64,000 nucleotides of DNA from Rhodospirillales bacterium (GCA_023898805.1 CP060260.1:1178001-1242000), one strand, 5' to 3'; shown: positions 1 to 16,590, counted from the stretch's first letter. Translations and numbers: made by a program. The notes: a model not told the origin generated them from the sequence alone.

Positions 1-45
1 GCTTAGGCTATAGTGTCCTTTTGCCCAAAGGGAAAGGAAAATTCG

Positions 46-1113
46 GTGTCCGTGCGCCCCTTGCACGTTCTGGGAATCGAAACCAGCTGCGATGAAACCG
101 CCGCCGCCATCGTGCGCGACGACGGTACGGTGCTGGCGAACGTGGTTTATTCCCAGATCGCGGATCATGCGCCCTATGGCGGCGTGGTGCCGGAAATCGC
201 TGCGCGCGCGCATCTTGACGCGCTCAACCGGGTGATCGATGCGGCCTTTGCAAAGGCGGGCGCAAGTGCGGGTATCGCGCCCGCCGACCTTGATGCCGTG
301 GCCGCGACCGCCGGACCCGGATTGATCGGCGGGGTGATGGTCGGCATGATGACCGGCAAGGCGCTTGCCGCCTATCTCGGTAAACCGTTTATCGGTGTCA
401 ACCATCTGGAGGGGCACGCGCTCAGCCCCCGGCTCGACCCGGGTGTGGAATTCCCTTATCTGCTCTTGCTGGTGTCCGGCGGCCATACCCAGATACTGCT
501 GGCCGAGGGCGTTGGAAAATACACGCGTCTTGGTGCCACCATCGACGACGCGGCGGGCGAATGCTTCGACAAATCCGCCAAGCTTCTGGGTCTGCCCCAG
601 CCGGGCGGGCCGGCGCTGGAGGCGCTGGCGAACACGGCGCAAAATCCGGCCCGCTTTGCCCTGCCGCGCCCTCTGCGCGGAAAACCGGGCAATGATCTGT
701 CCTTCTCCGGGCTCAAGACCGCGATGCGCGAAAGCATCGACCGCCTGTCGGTTGATGGTGAAATCGCCCGGGCCGATGCCGCCGATCTGGCCGCCGCGCT
801 GCAAACGGCGGTGGCGGAGCATCTGGCGGATCGTGTACGCCGCGCGCTGGCCGCCTGTACGTTGCAACCCGTTGCACTGGTCGCGGCCGGCGGTGTGGCG
901 GCGAACGGGGCCGTACGTGCTGCGCTTCAGACGGTCGCGAAGGATGCGGGATTACCCTTCCTTGCGCCGCCAGCCGCTTTTTGCACCGACAACGGCGCAA
1001 TGATTGCCTGGGCCGGGATCGAGCGTCTGAAACGCGGGGATGTGGATGGTCTTGATTTGCCCGCCCGCCCCCGCTGGCCACTCGATCAAAAACATGCAAC
1101 GGTGAATGGATGA
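46..1113 (+). CDS. tsaD: tRNA N6-adenosine threonylcarbamoyltransferase TsaD
   Basis: Catalytic subunit that transfers the threonylcarbamoyl group to A37 of ANN-decoding tRNAs (t6A). The sequence opens with the ASKHA-fold signature GIETSCDETAAAIV and carries the metal-binding HLEGH motif, the SGGHTQ nucleotide loop, a DDAAGECFDK segment and a late AAGGVAANG loop, at the usual family length. The frame is open from a GTG at 13, but I prefer the GTG at 46, which has AGGAAA five bases upstream and gives the normal N-terminus. Its last bases overlap gpsA (ATGA), so the two are probably co-transcribed. The promoter lies outside the window. Confidence 0.96.
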   Translation: MSVRPLHVLGIETSCDETAAAIVRDDGTVLANVVYSQIADHAPYGGVVPEIAARAHLDALNRVIDAAFAKAGASAGIAPADLDAVAATAGPGLIGGVMVGMMTGKALAAYLGKPFIGVNHLEGHALSPRLDPGVEFPYLLLLVSGGHTQILLAEGVGKYTRLGATIDDAAGECFDKSAKLLGLPQPGGPALEALANTAQNPARFALPRPLRGKPGNDLSFSGLKTAMRESIDRLSVDGEIARADAADLAAALQTAVAEHLADRVRRALAACTLQPVALVAAGGVAANGAVRAALQTVAKDAGLPFLAPPAAFCTDNGAMIAWAGIERLKRGDVDGLDLPARPRWPLDQKHATVNG

Positions 1114-2102
1114 GCGAATGTGTCAACATCATCGGCGGCGGCGCCTGGGGTACCGCGCTAGCGCAGGTTCAGGCGCGCGCGGGGCGCGGCGTCACGCTTT
1201 GGGCGCGCGAGCACGCGGTGGTGGCGGCCGTCAACAACGTGGGCGAAAACACGCCTTTCCTGCCCGGGGTCGAGCTGCATCGCAACATTCATGCGACCGA
1301 GGATCTGGGCGCGGCGATCGACGCGGATATTTTGTTGTTGGTCGTTCCCACGCAATATCTGCGCGCGATCTTGCGCGAGGCCGGTGCCGACCGTCTTGCG
1401 GGCAAGACGCTGGTCCTGTGCGCCAAAGGTATTGAAATCGAAACCGGCGAACTGCTTTCCCGCGTCGTGCGCGAGGTCGTGCCCGGCGCAGAAATCGCGG
1501 TGATGAGCGGCCCCACCTTCGCGCGCGAAATCGCGATGGACCTGCCTGCGGCGGTGACGCTGGCCGCGCCGACCATCGAACGCGCGCGCGATCTTGCCGC
1601 GCTTCTGGGTTCCCGCACCTTCCGCCCTTATGCCAGCGACGACGTGGCGGGTGCCGAAATCGGCGGCGCGGTCAAAAACGTGCTGGCCATCGCCTGCGGC
1701 GTGGTCGCGGGCCGTAAATACGGCGACTCGGCACGCGCGGCGCTGCTTACGCGCGGCATGTCGGAAATGATGCGCTTGGGCGCGCTTATGGGCGGTCGGC
1801 GCGAAACCTTGATGGGCATGTGCGGTCTGGGCGATCTGGTTTTGACCGCGACCTCGATGCAGTCGCGTAATTTTTCGCTTGGCTTTGCGCTGGGCGAGGG
1901 ACGGAAACTCGCCGACATCATGGCCGAGCGTTCGGCCGTGACCGAAGGGGTGCACACCGCCGTGGCCATCCGCCGCCTGACCCACGCGCGCGGCATCTCG
2001 TTGCCGGTTCTCGATGCGATTCACGACTTGCTGCACGGCGACGCCGATGTCGAAACCGTGATCGACGGCTTGCTCTCGCGGCCTTTTGGTGACGAGGCCT
2101 GA
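1110..2102 (+). CDS. gpsA: NAD(P)H-dependent glycerol-3-phosphate dehydrogenase
   Basis: Reduces dihydroxyacetone phosphate to sn-glycerol-3-phosphate, the backbone precursor for phospholipids; cytosolic. The N-terminus has the Rossmann motif GGGAWGTALA, followed by the MSGPTFAREIA segment and the catalytic-lysine region GGAVKNVLAIACG, all in family order. The length of 330 residues is normal. The start overlaps the tsaD stop by four bases (ATGA), which fixes the start and implies translational coupling. The next gene begins three bases after the stop. Confidence 0.96.
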   Translation: MSECVNIIGGGAWGTALAQVQARAGRGVTLWAREHAVVAAVNNVGENTPFLPGVELHRNIHATEDLGAAIDADILLLVVPTQYLRAILREAGADRLAGKTLVLCAKGIEIETGELLSRVVREVVPGAEIAVMSGPTFAREIAMDLPAAVTLAAPTIERARDLAALLGSRTFRPYASDDVAGAEIGGAVKNVLAIACGVVAGRKYGDSARAALLTRGMSEMMRLGALMGGRRETLMGMCGLGDLVLTATSMQSRNFSLGFALGEGRKLADIMAERSAVTEGVHTAVAIRRLTHARGISLPVLDAIHDLLHGDADVETVIDGLLSRPFGDEA

Positions 2103-2104
2103 GC

Positions 2105-2683
2105 GTGGATGCGAAAAGCGTCTATGGCCTCGTTTCCGTTGCAGTCACGTTGATCGGCATTGCTCCTTACATAGCGGGCATGTTGCGCGGCCATACCAAG
2201 CCGCACATGTTTTCCTGGTTTTTATGGGGATTCACGAGCTGGATCGTGATGGCGGCGCAAACATGGGACCATGCGGGTGCCGGCAGTTGGGCGATGCTGA
2301 CGGCGGCGCTTGTCTGTACGTCCGTCTTTATCTTGTGTTTCTGGGTTGGCGAAAAGAACATCACGCGCGCCGACTGGGTCATGTTCTCAATCGGCCTTGC
2401 GGCCGTTCCTGCATGGATGATCACGAAAAACCCTTTGCTTTCTGTCGTTATCGTTTCTCTGGTCGACCTTGTCGCCTATGGCCCCACGATCCGTAAATCA
2501 TGGACGAAGCCGCGTGACGAGGTCGCCTTCATGTATATGACGGCAGGGACATGGCAGGCCTTTTCGCTGCTGGCCATGGAGCGTTTTACCCTTGTGAACG
2601 TTCTCTCGCCCGCCAGTCTTTTGTGTATAAACTGCCTTTTCGTGCCGTATCTTCTGATCCGGAGGCGTTTCACCGATGGGTGA
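2105..2683 (+). CDS. PQ-loop-like integral membrane protein, copy 1
   Basis: A 192-residue, strongly hydrophobic protein with about six to seven predicted membrane helices. It starts at a GTG two bases after gpsA. Two similar motifs occur about 115 residues apart: APYIAGMLRGHTKPHMFSW near residue 20 and YGPTIRKSWTKP near 130. This arrangement resembles the duplicated PQ-loop (SemiSWEET/MtN3-type) architecture, but the assignment is by eye only. It overlaps its downstream paralogue by eight bases. A transport or small-molecule sensing role is possible; the substrate is unknown. Confidence 0.8.
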   Translation: MDAKSVYGLVSVAVTLIGIAPYIAGMLRGHTKPHMFSWFLWGFTSWIVMAAQTWDHAGAGSWAMLTAALVCTSVFILCFWVGEKNITRADWVMFSIGLAAVPAWMITKNPLLSVVIVSLVDLVAYGPTIRKSWTKPRDEVAFMYMTAGTWQAFSLLAMERFTLVNVLSPASLLCINCLFVPYLLIRRRFTDG

Positions 2684-3254
2684 CCTTAAATCGTGGTTCG
2701 GCGCGTTGGCGGCCCTGCTTGCGGTTCTCGCGCATGTTCCTTATTTCATCGCCATCCTGCGCGGCACCAACCGCCCGCATATTTTTACCTGGATCATATG
2801 GACGCTGTTGACCGTGATCGCGGCGTCGGCGCAGATCGTGGGCGCCGCAGGTCCCGGCGCGTGGTCGACCGTGGTCACGGCCTTCATGTGCGTGGCGATC
2901 ACGGCGGCCACTGTGAAAAAGGGCGAACGGGACATTACCCGCGCCGACTGGCTGATGTTCGCGGCGGGCACCGCGGCGCTGCCGGTCTGGATGCTGACCA
3001 GCGATCCGCTCTGGGCGGTCGTGATCGTGACGGTCATCGACGCGCTGGCCTTCGGCCCCACGATTCGCAAATCATGGCGCAGACCGGATCAGGAAAACAT
3101 CACCATGTACGCGGTCAACCTGGTCCGGCATTGTCTGGCCATTGCCGCCATCGCGCAGTATTCCCTTGTAACCACCCTTTATCCGGCGATGCTGCTGGCC
3201 ATGAATATGGTGATGTTCGTGATGCTGACATCGCGCCGTCGCGCCCGGGTGTAG
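2676..3254 (+). CDS. PQ-loop-like integral membrane protein, copy 2
   Basis: The same length (192 residues) as the preceding gene and clearly its tandem paralogue. The two share PYF/PYI-x-ILRG-x-(N/K)RPH-x-F-x-W near residue 20, the central (E/G)ITRADW-type segment, and FGPTIRKSW near residue 125. The start ATG overlaps the upstream stop by eight bases, so the pair should be made together, perhaps as a heteromer. The proteins differ most in the last membrane helices. Function is unknown. Both sit between gpsA and rplK, a place where many bacteria carry secE-nusG. Confidence 0.8.
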   Translation: MGDLKSWFGALAALLAVLAHVPYFIAILRGTNRPHIFTWIIWTLLTVIAASAQIVGAAGPGAWSTVVTAFMCVAITAATVKKGERDITRADWLMFAAGTAALPVWMLTSDPLWAVVIVTVIDALAFGPTIRKSWRRPDQENITMYAVNLVRHCLAIAAIAQYSLVTTLYPAMLLAMNMVMFVMLTSRRRARV

Positions 3255-3366
3255 AAAATCCTTGCCTTTTTGTTCCTGAAATGATTAAAAACCCCCGTTT
3301 TACGTGGGAGGGCCGCTCCGGTCCGGACCACGAAAACGTTCAACACTGCTGTAAAGGAGAAAAACT

Positions 3367-3810
3367 ATGGCAGCACCCAAGGGCAAACAGCCCGTGGGCT
3401 TCATCAAGCTGGAAGTTCCGGCTGGTGCGGCCAACCCCTCGCCGCCGATCGGCCCTGCGCTCGGTCAACGCGGTCTTAACATCATGGATTTCTGCAAAGG
3501 ATTCAACGACCAGACTAAGGACCTTGAAAAAGGGATGCCCTGCCCGGTCGTGATTTCGGTCTACGCCGACCGTTCCTTCACCTTTGTGATCAAAACCCCG
3601 CCCACGGGTTACCTGCTGCAAAAAGCGGCGAAGATCCAGAAGGGCGCCAAGACCCCCTCGCGCGAGATCGCGGGCAAGGTCACGAAAAAACAGGTCCGCG
3701 AAATCGCCGAGCTCAAGATGAAGGACCTCAACGCCAAGGACATCGAAGGCGCGATGCGCATGGTCGAAGGTTCGGCGCGTTCCGCCGGCATCGAAGTGGC
3801 GGAGGGTTAA
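3367..3810 (+). CDS. rplK: 50S ribosomal protein L11
   Basis: L11 forms the base of the GTPase-associated stalk on 23S rRNA. The N-terminal domain has the conserved PVGFIKLEVPAGAANPSPPIG stretch and GPALGQRGLNIMDFCK; the C-terminal rRNA-binding domain ends with the MVEGSARSAGI region. At 147 residues it has a normal length. AAGGAGA lies six bases before the ATG. rplA follows after one base. There is no secE-nusG upstream. Confidence 0.98.
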   Translation: MAAPKGKQPVGFIKLEVPAGAANPSPPIGPALGQRGLNIMDFCKGFNDQTKDLEKGMPCPVVISVYADRSFTFVIKTPPTGYLLQKAAKIQKGAKTPSREIAGKVTKKQVREIAELKMKDLNAKDIEGAMRMVEGSARSAGIEVAEG

Positions 3811-3811
3811 G

Positions 3812-4552
3812 ATGACTGCCAAAAAAGAAACCAAGGGCGCGAAACGCCAGCCCGGCGACAAACGCACCAAACGCCAGCAGAAATTTTCCGCCGTTGGGCG
3901 CGAAAAGCTTTATACGCTGGCCGACGCGGTGAAACTGGTCAAGGCGAACGCCAACACCAAGTTCGATGAATCGATCGACATCGCGGTCAACCTCAACGCC
4001 GATCCGAAATACGCCGACCAGCAGGTCCGCGGCATGACGGAACTGCCGCACGGCACGGGCAAATCGCTGCGCGTCGCGGTCTTCGCCAGAGGGCCCAAGG
4101 CGGAAGAGGCGAAAAAGGCCGGGGCCGATATGGTCGGCGCCGACGACCTGCTTGAAAGCATGAACGCCGGCAACGTCGATTACGACCGCGTGATCGCGAC
4201 GCCGGACCTGATGCCGCTGGTCGGCCGTCTGGGCAAGGTGCTGGGTCCCAAGGGCCTGATGCCGAACCCGAAACTCGGCACCGTGACCATGGACGTGAAA
4301 AAAGCGGTGGAATCGGCCAAGGCCGGCTCGATCGAATTCCGCGTCGAAAAAGCGGGCATCGTGCAGGCCGGGGTGGGGCGCGCTTCCTTCTCGGAACAGC
4401 AACTGGCCGAAAACATCAAGGCGTTCATCGACGCCCTGAACAAGGCCAAACCATCGGGCATCAAGGGCACCTACATGAAAAAGGCGTCGGTGTCCTCGAC
4501 CATGGGTCCGGGCGTCAAGCTCGACCTCGTGGCGCTGCTTGCCGTGGCCTGA
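3812..4552 (+). CDS. rplA: 50S ribosomal protein L1
   Basis: L1 forms the mobile L1 stalk at the E site, and in many bacteria also represses the L11 operon. Conserved blocks are visible: ELPHGTGKSLRVAVFA, the LMPLVGRLGKVLGPKGLMPNPK segment and GTYMKKASVSSTMGPG. The first ~25 residues (MTAKKETKGAKRQPGDKRTK) are a basic extension not usual in L1. The Shine-Dalgarno GGAGGG lies inside the end of rplK, so translation is likely coupled. Confidence 0.98.
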   Translation: MTAKKETKGAKRQPGDKRTKRQQKFSAVGREKLYTLADAVKLVKANANTKFDESIDIAVNLNADPKYADQQVRGMTELPHGTGKSLRVAVFARGPKAEEAKKAGADMVGADDLLESMNAGNVDYDRVIATPDLMPLVGRLGKVLGPKGLMPNPKLGTVTMDVKKAVESAKAGSIEFRVEKAGIVQAGVGRASFSEQQLAENIKAFIDALNKAKPSGIKGTYMKKASVSSTMGPGVKLDLVALLAVA

Positions 4553-4570
4553 TAAAATTCATCCGCTACG

Positions 4571-4603
4571 AAAAAGCCCGGCGCACCGCCGGGCTTTTTT
4601 ATT
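4571..4603 (+). terminator. Rho-independent terminator after rplK-rplA
   Basis: A perfect inverted repeat, AAAAAGCCCGGCG with loop CAC and CGCCGGGCTTTTT, followed by further T residues. It lies 19 bases after the rplA stop and separates the L11-L1 unit from the L10-L12-RNA polymerase unit. Confidence 0.92.
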
Positions 4604-4671
4604 TTTACGGACGTCTTTTTGGCCAGAACCAGGTTTTGACAATCCATGTGTGATAGGCCATTTATGCGCGC

Positions 4672-4905
4672 ATGAAACCGGCCAGAAACGTAAAAAATCA
4701 GGTCACGCTCAAGGACCGGCGCGCGCATCTTGGCGGCTATGACCCGGATTCTTTTGTCGAGGACCCGGACTGGCAGACGCGCTATCGCGGCGGACGCGGA
4801 AAAAAACCATGGTATTTCGTGGCGTTGTTGGCGCTGGTCCTGCTGATGGGTCTGGCCCGGCGTTTTGGCCTTTTTACCCTTTTGGGCTGGCATGCCGTAC
4901 GCTGA
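4672..4905 (+). CDS. Small predicted single-span membrane protein
   Basis: 77 residues. The first ~47 are basic and hydrophilic (MKPARNVKNQVTLKDRR) with a YDPDSFVEDPDWQTRYRGGRG segment. A hydrophobic helix WYFVALLALVLLMGLA follows near residues 49-64, and the end is short and mixed. No family is recognised. No strong Shine-Dalgarno is visible. It stands alone after a terminator and before the rplJ promoter, on the same strand. Composition looks coding, but being small and unmatched it is less certain than its neighbours. Confidence 0.6.
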   Translation: MKPARNVKNQVTLKDRRAHLGGYDPDSFVEDPDWQTRYRGGRGKKPWYFVALLALVLLMGLARRFGLFTLLGWHAVR

Positions 4906-5245
4906 CCTGTTTTTATTTTCATAAACCAAGATGTGTGGCGGACGCGCTGGTGGTTCCCGTAAAGGTTAAAAAAAGGTTGACTCAGCTGTTATCCACACCT
5001 ATAAGGGCCCGCTTGCGAATGGTTTTTAACCATTTGTACCTGTCCAAGACTACAGGCGATGCGGCGCGTTTTCGGGTCGTATCTTAATCTCCTGTAAGAG
5101 ACGGATGAAGGCTTAGGATTTTCGAATCTTAAAACCAATCCGGGGCAGGGCTTGCATAAAGCAGTAACGGTGACCCCCGGCCGGGGTCCGGCGACGGAAA
5201 ACGGCCATGGGTTTGTGCAACAACGTATAAGGCAAAGAGGTAAAA
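4906..5245 (+). promoter_or_regulatory. L10-operon promoter and leader region (340 bp without a gene)
   Basis: This gap holds the promoter at 4977-5005 and a leader of about 230 nt before rplJ. In the leader I see a small hairpin (GATT-TTCG-AATC near 5117-5128) and a GC-rich palindrome near 5172-5188 (GACCCC/GGGGTC). Long L10 leaders that bind the L10-L12 complex for autogenous control are known in many bacteria. That this leader does the same is an inference from position and length. Confidence 0.55.
4977..5005 (+). promoter_or_regulatory. Sigma-70-type promoter for rplJL-rpoBC
   Basis: TTGACT (4977-4982), a 17-base spacer, then TATAAG (5000-5005). It is a near-consensus housekeeping promoter 240 bases upstream of rplJ and downstream of the L11-L1 terminator. 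Confidence 0.75.
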
Positions 5246-5761
5246 ATGCCCATTAGCCGTGCACAAAAGGCCGACACTGTCCAAGCCCTCAGCGACATGC
5301 TCGCATCCAGTGAAACCGTCGTGGTCTTCCAGCACAAGGGATTGACCGTCGCCGAATTCACGGATCTGCGCGTGAAGTCACGGGCGCAGGGCGGGTTGGC
5401 CAAAGTCACTAAAAACCGTCTGATGACGCGCGCCCTTAAAGGCTCGCGTTTCGAGGCGCTTGAACCCCTGTTCAAGGGCACGACCGCGATCATTGTTTCC
5501 AAGGATCCGGTTGCTGCCGCGAAAGTCACGTTCGATTACGCGAAGGGCAACGACAAAATCTCGATCGTCGGCGGGGCGATGGGCGCGAAAGTGCTCGACC
5601 GCGCGGGGATCGAGGCGCTGGCGAAACTCCCCTCGCTCGATCAGCTGCGTGGCCAGATCGTGGGTGTTCTTCAGGCGCCCGCCGCGAAAATCGCCCGTAT
5701 CCTGCAGGCTCCGGCCCAGCAGCTCATCGGCGTTACCGCGGCGCAAGGCCGCAAGGGTTAG
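5246..5761 (+). CDS. rplJ: 50S ribosomal protein L10
   Basis: L10 anchors L7/L12 dimers to the ribosome and is the usual autogenous regulator of its own operon. The N-terminus (MPISRAQKADTVQALSDMLA), the VVVFQHKGLTVAEFTDLR block and the KVTKNRLMTRAL block match the family, and the C-terminal helix that binds L12 is present. 171 residues is a normal length. AGAGG lies upstream of the ATG. Confidence 0.98.
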   Translation: MPISRAQKADTVQALSDMLASSETVVVFQHKGLTVAEFTDLRVKSRAQGGLAKVTKNRLMTRALKGSRFEALEPLFKGTTAIIVSKDPVAAAKVTFDYAKGNDKISIVGGAMGAKVLDRAGIEALAKLPSLDQLRGQIVGVLQAPAAKIARILQAPAQQLIGVTAAQGRKG

Positions 5762-5831
5762 ATTGCGGCGTACGGTTTTATTGACGAAAGCATATTGGTT
5801 TTAACGAACACGAACGAATAAGGAGTATACA

Positions 5832-6206
5832 ATGGCTGATCTTGCGAAACTGGTGGACCAACTCTCGGAACTCAGCGTTCTGGAAGCCGCCGAACTCTCG
5901 AAAATGCTCGAGGAAAAATGGGGCGTGACCGCTGCCGCTCCGGTGGCCGTGGCCGCCGTTGGCGGCGCTGCCGGCGCGCCCGCTGCCGAAGCCAAGGACG
6001 AATTCGATGTCGTCCTGACGGCCAGCGGCGACAACAAAATCAACGTCATCAAGGAAGTCCGCGCGATCACCGGTCTGGGCCTGAAAGAAGCCAAAGACCT
6101 GGTTGAAGGTGCGCCGAAGCCCTTGAAAACGGGCGTCAAAAAGGACGAAGCCGAAAAAATCAAGGCGACCATCGAGGCCGCCGGCGGCAAGGTCGAACTC
6201 AAGTAA
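5832..6206 (+). CDS. rplL: 50S ribosomal protein L7/L12
   Basis: The stalk protein, present as multiple dimers, that recruits translation factors. It has the N-terminal dimerisation domain (LAKLVDQLSELSVLEAAELS), an Ala/Val-rich hinge around residues 36-55, and the C-terminal factor-binding domain with KINVIKEVRAITGLGLKEAKDLVE. 124 residues is normal. AAGGAG lies eight bases before the ATG. Confidence 0.98.
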   Translation: MADLAKLVDQLSELSVLEAAELSKMLEEKWGVTAAAPVAVAAVGGAAGAPAAEAKDEFDVVLTASGDNKINVIKEVRAITGLGLKEAKDLVEGAPKPLKTGVKKDEAEKIKATIEAAGGKVELK

Positions 6207-6302
6207 TCGAGTTTCGGTCTTTTACGGATTTTTTCCGCTGACTCTTTTTTGAACAACGGGTTTTCGTGACCAGTTTTTTTGATTGCAGTTTTTAAGTTTT
6301 GA

Positions 6303-6346
6303 CCATCCGGCGGGGGCCATGCGCTTCCCGCCGAATGGCGTTTTTT
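6303..6346 (+). terminator. Terminator-like attenuator between rplL and rpoB
   Basis: A stem CGGCGGG/CCCGCCG, extended outward by CCAT/ATGG across a C-A mismatch, with a 12-base loop and CG then six T residues. The form is that of an intrinsic terminator, yet rpoB lies only 130 bases downstream with no obvious promoter of its own. In enteric bacteria partial termination between rplL and rpoB lowers polymerase relative to ribosomal protein. The same role here is inferred. Confidence 0.7.
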
Positions 6347-6473
6347 GAATACGGCGCCTGAAGCGGGCGGGGTTTGGCGGGCAAATTTTGCAGGCAAATC
6401 CGGTCAAAATTCAGGACGCGGGCGGTGTTGGCAGGCAACGCCGGCCCAACATAAGGGACCAAAGGGACTTATA

Positions 6474-10826
<4,353 letters not shown>

Positions 10827-10936
10827 TCGAATAAGTCGGAATAAGCCGCTGCGCGCGAGGAACTTGCAAACGCGCAGCGGCCACACGGATAAAGACAGAT
10901 TTTGATCCCGTTCACGCGGGAATTGTGGAGAGAAAA

Positions 10937-15127
<4,191 letters not shown>

Positions 15128-15147
15128 TCCGGCATCGAGACAAGATG

Positions 15148-15176
15148 AAAAACCCCGCCGTTAAGGCGGGGTTTTT
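15148..15176 (+). terminator. Rho-independent terminator after rpoC
   Basis: AAAAACCCCGCC, loop GTTAA, GGCGGGGTTTTT. It lies 20 bases after the rpoC stop. The A-rich left flank means it can also terminate the convergent gene on the minus strand. Confidence 0.92.
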
Positions 15177-15191
15177 ATATCAAGGTTTCAA

Positions 15192-15821
15192 TCAAGACGC
15201 GGTCAATCCGGGCTGCTTGTGCGGCATATTCGACCGGAACCATCTGTAGCCGAAATAAAATCCGCCAGCGCGCAAGCCAAGCGCGACCACCGACAGCGGA
15301 CCCGTGGTGCCATAGTCGATGACAAATCCGATGGCGATGGCCGAAACCGCGCCCAGAAGCTTGGCGTAGCCAACCGCGCCGGTCGATGGCAGCAGGGGGT
15401 GCGGCATGTTCTGGCTGGTCGATTCCAGAAAATCGGCGGCCGCGCGCAGCGGGTTGTCGGTGAACCGCGCCGGGTTTTTCGGATCGAACGGCCAGCGCAC
15501 GCGCGCGGCGCGCATCATCGTGGCCTTGGCACCGTAAAGCAGCAGATCGCCCATAATGGTGACCGGGCCGACCGTGGCATAGGCCAGCGCCATGCCGGCA
15601 AGTCCGGTTACGGCGGCCAGCGCGAACAGACCCTTGATGTGGTGCGGCTCGGATTTCGGCAACTGGGGATGGTCGCGGTTGCAGGTCGCGGCCTCGAACA
15701 ATGTGGCGCCTTCCTGCACGGCATCCCCGGCGCGTTGCTGCGCGCGACGAACCTTGCGCCGGAATATCGCGGCAAGGATGCGGTTTTCGCGGTCAGGGCC
15801 CGAATTACGATCTTTAGACAT
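15192..15821 (-). CDS. Predicted membrane protein of unknown function
   Basis: 209 residues. The first ~60 are charged (MSKDRNSGPDRENRILAAIF, then a basic stretch). Hydrophobic segments follow at about 65-97 (LFALAAVTGLAGMALAYATV and GDLLLY) and about 148-190. Between them is a hydrophilic loop containing RWPFDPKNPARFTDNPLRAA. No family is recognised. An AAGAAAGG tract lies about seven bases before the ATG. The gene is convergent with rpoC and divergent from rpsL. Confidence 0.7.
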   Translation of the reverse strand: MSKDRNSGPDRENRILAAIFRRKVRRAQQRAGDAVQEGATLFEAATCNRDHPQLPKSEPHHIKGLFALAAVTGLAGMALAYATVGPVTIMGDLLLYGAKATMMRAARVRWPFDPKNPARFTDNPLRAAADFLESTSQNMPHPLLPSTGAVGYAKLLGAVSAIAIGFVIDYGTTGPLSVVALGLRAGGFYFGYRWFRSNMPHKQPGLTAS

Positions 15822-15977
15822 TATAAAGCCTTTCTTGCTTTTTTGTTACCTATACCCTGCATAGCAGAACGGCGTGCAACCCGCAAATTTCCGCCATTTA
15901 TATGAAAAATATGTGCGCGGATTGCGTGTCTTCTCGGCTAACCGATTCAATTTCTTAAAAAATCTTTAAACGAACAC

Positions 15978-16007
15978 TTGACGGAAACTTCCATTTCCCT
16001 GTATGGT
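15978..16007 (+). promoter_or_regulatory. Sigma-70-type promoter for the str/S10/spc operon
   Basis: TTGACG (15978-15983), 18-base spacer, TATGGT (16002-16007). It lies about 210 bases before rpsL in an AT-rich patch. It is the only good promoter I see before the 14-kb ribosomal gene run. Confidence 0.65.
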
Positions 16008-16109
16008 CCGCGCGAAATATGAATTTCGGATGGACTGGTCGTGGCGACAAGTTGCTGTTTTTGAAACAGAAATCGCCAAACGCAGGACAAGAAACTCACC
16101 CGGCCATAT

Positions 16110-16145
16110 GCCGAAAAGCCCCGGTCCTCCGTAGCGGCTTTTTTG
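16110..16145 (+). terminator. Terminator-like hairpin in the rpsL leader
   Basis: AAAAGCC (16114-16120) pairs with GGCTTTT (16136-16142) across a GC-rich loop, and the T run continues. GCCG at 16110-16113 could pair alternatively with CGGC at 16135-16138. Since rpsL follows 70 bases later, this may be an attenuator rather than a true end. Confidence 0.5.
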
Positions 16146-16215
16146 TGTTTGTCTGGAAACCGGGTTTCACGATCGCTTCGTCCACAAATTTTTAAACCGA
16201 AGGAAAAGGCACGGC

Positions 16216-16587
16216 ATGCCGACAATTTCGCAACTCATTCGCAAGCCCCGCACGCTTGTGACCCGGCGCAAGAAAAACCGCGCGCTTAAAAGCAACCCGC
16301 AAAAACGCGGCGTGTGCACGCGCGTGTACACCACCACCCCGAAAAAGCCGAACTCGGCCCTGCGTAAGGTCGCCAAGGTGCGCCTGACCACGGGCTTCGA
16401 GGTCATCTGCTACATCCCCGGCGAAGGCCACAACCTTCAGGAACACTCCGTTGTGCTGGTGCGCGGCGGCCGTGTGAAGGACCTTCCCGGTGTCCGTTAC
16501 ACCATCGTTCGTGGCGCGCTCGATACCCAGGGCGTCAAGGACCGCAAGAAATCCCGTTCCCGTTACGGCGTGAAGAAAGGCAAATAA
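16216..16587 (+). CDS. rpsL: 30S ribosomal protein S12
   Basis: S12 sits at the decoding centre. TTPKKPNSALRKVAKVRLT and the HNLQEHSVVLVRGGRVKD stretch are fully conserved, with the lysines associated with streptomycin sensitivity in place. 123 residues is normal. AAGGAAAAGG precedes the ATG. It is the first gene of the long ribosomal operon. Confidence 0.98.
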   Translation: MPTISQLIRKPRTLVTRRKKNRALKSNPQKRGVCTRVYTTTPKKPNSALRKVAKVRLTTGFEVICYIPGEGHNLQEHSVVLVRGGRVKDLPGVRYTIVRGALDTQGVKDRKKSRSRYGVKKGK

Positions 16588-16590
16588 GCA

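Larger units (their letters stand above)
15822..16215 (+). promoter_or_regulatory. Divergent intergenic region upstream of rpsL (394 bp)
   Basis: Leftward there is a weak candidate promoter for the membrane protein: TTGCAC at 15874-15879 read on the minus strand, spacer 19, TATAGG. Rightward there is the str-operon promoter at 15978-16007 and a leader of about 200 nt containing a terminator-like hairpin at 16110-16145. I see no coding sequence in it. Confidence 0.6.

Noticed and set aside
6345..6473. A longer start for RpoB.
   Set aside because: The extra 43 codons include the attenuator's T-run and have no ribosome-binding site, whereas 6474 has AAGGGA upstream.
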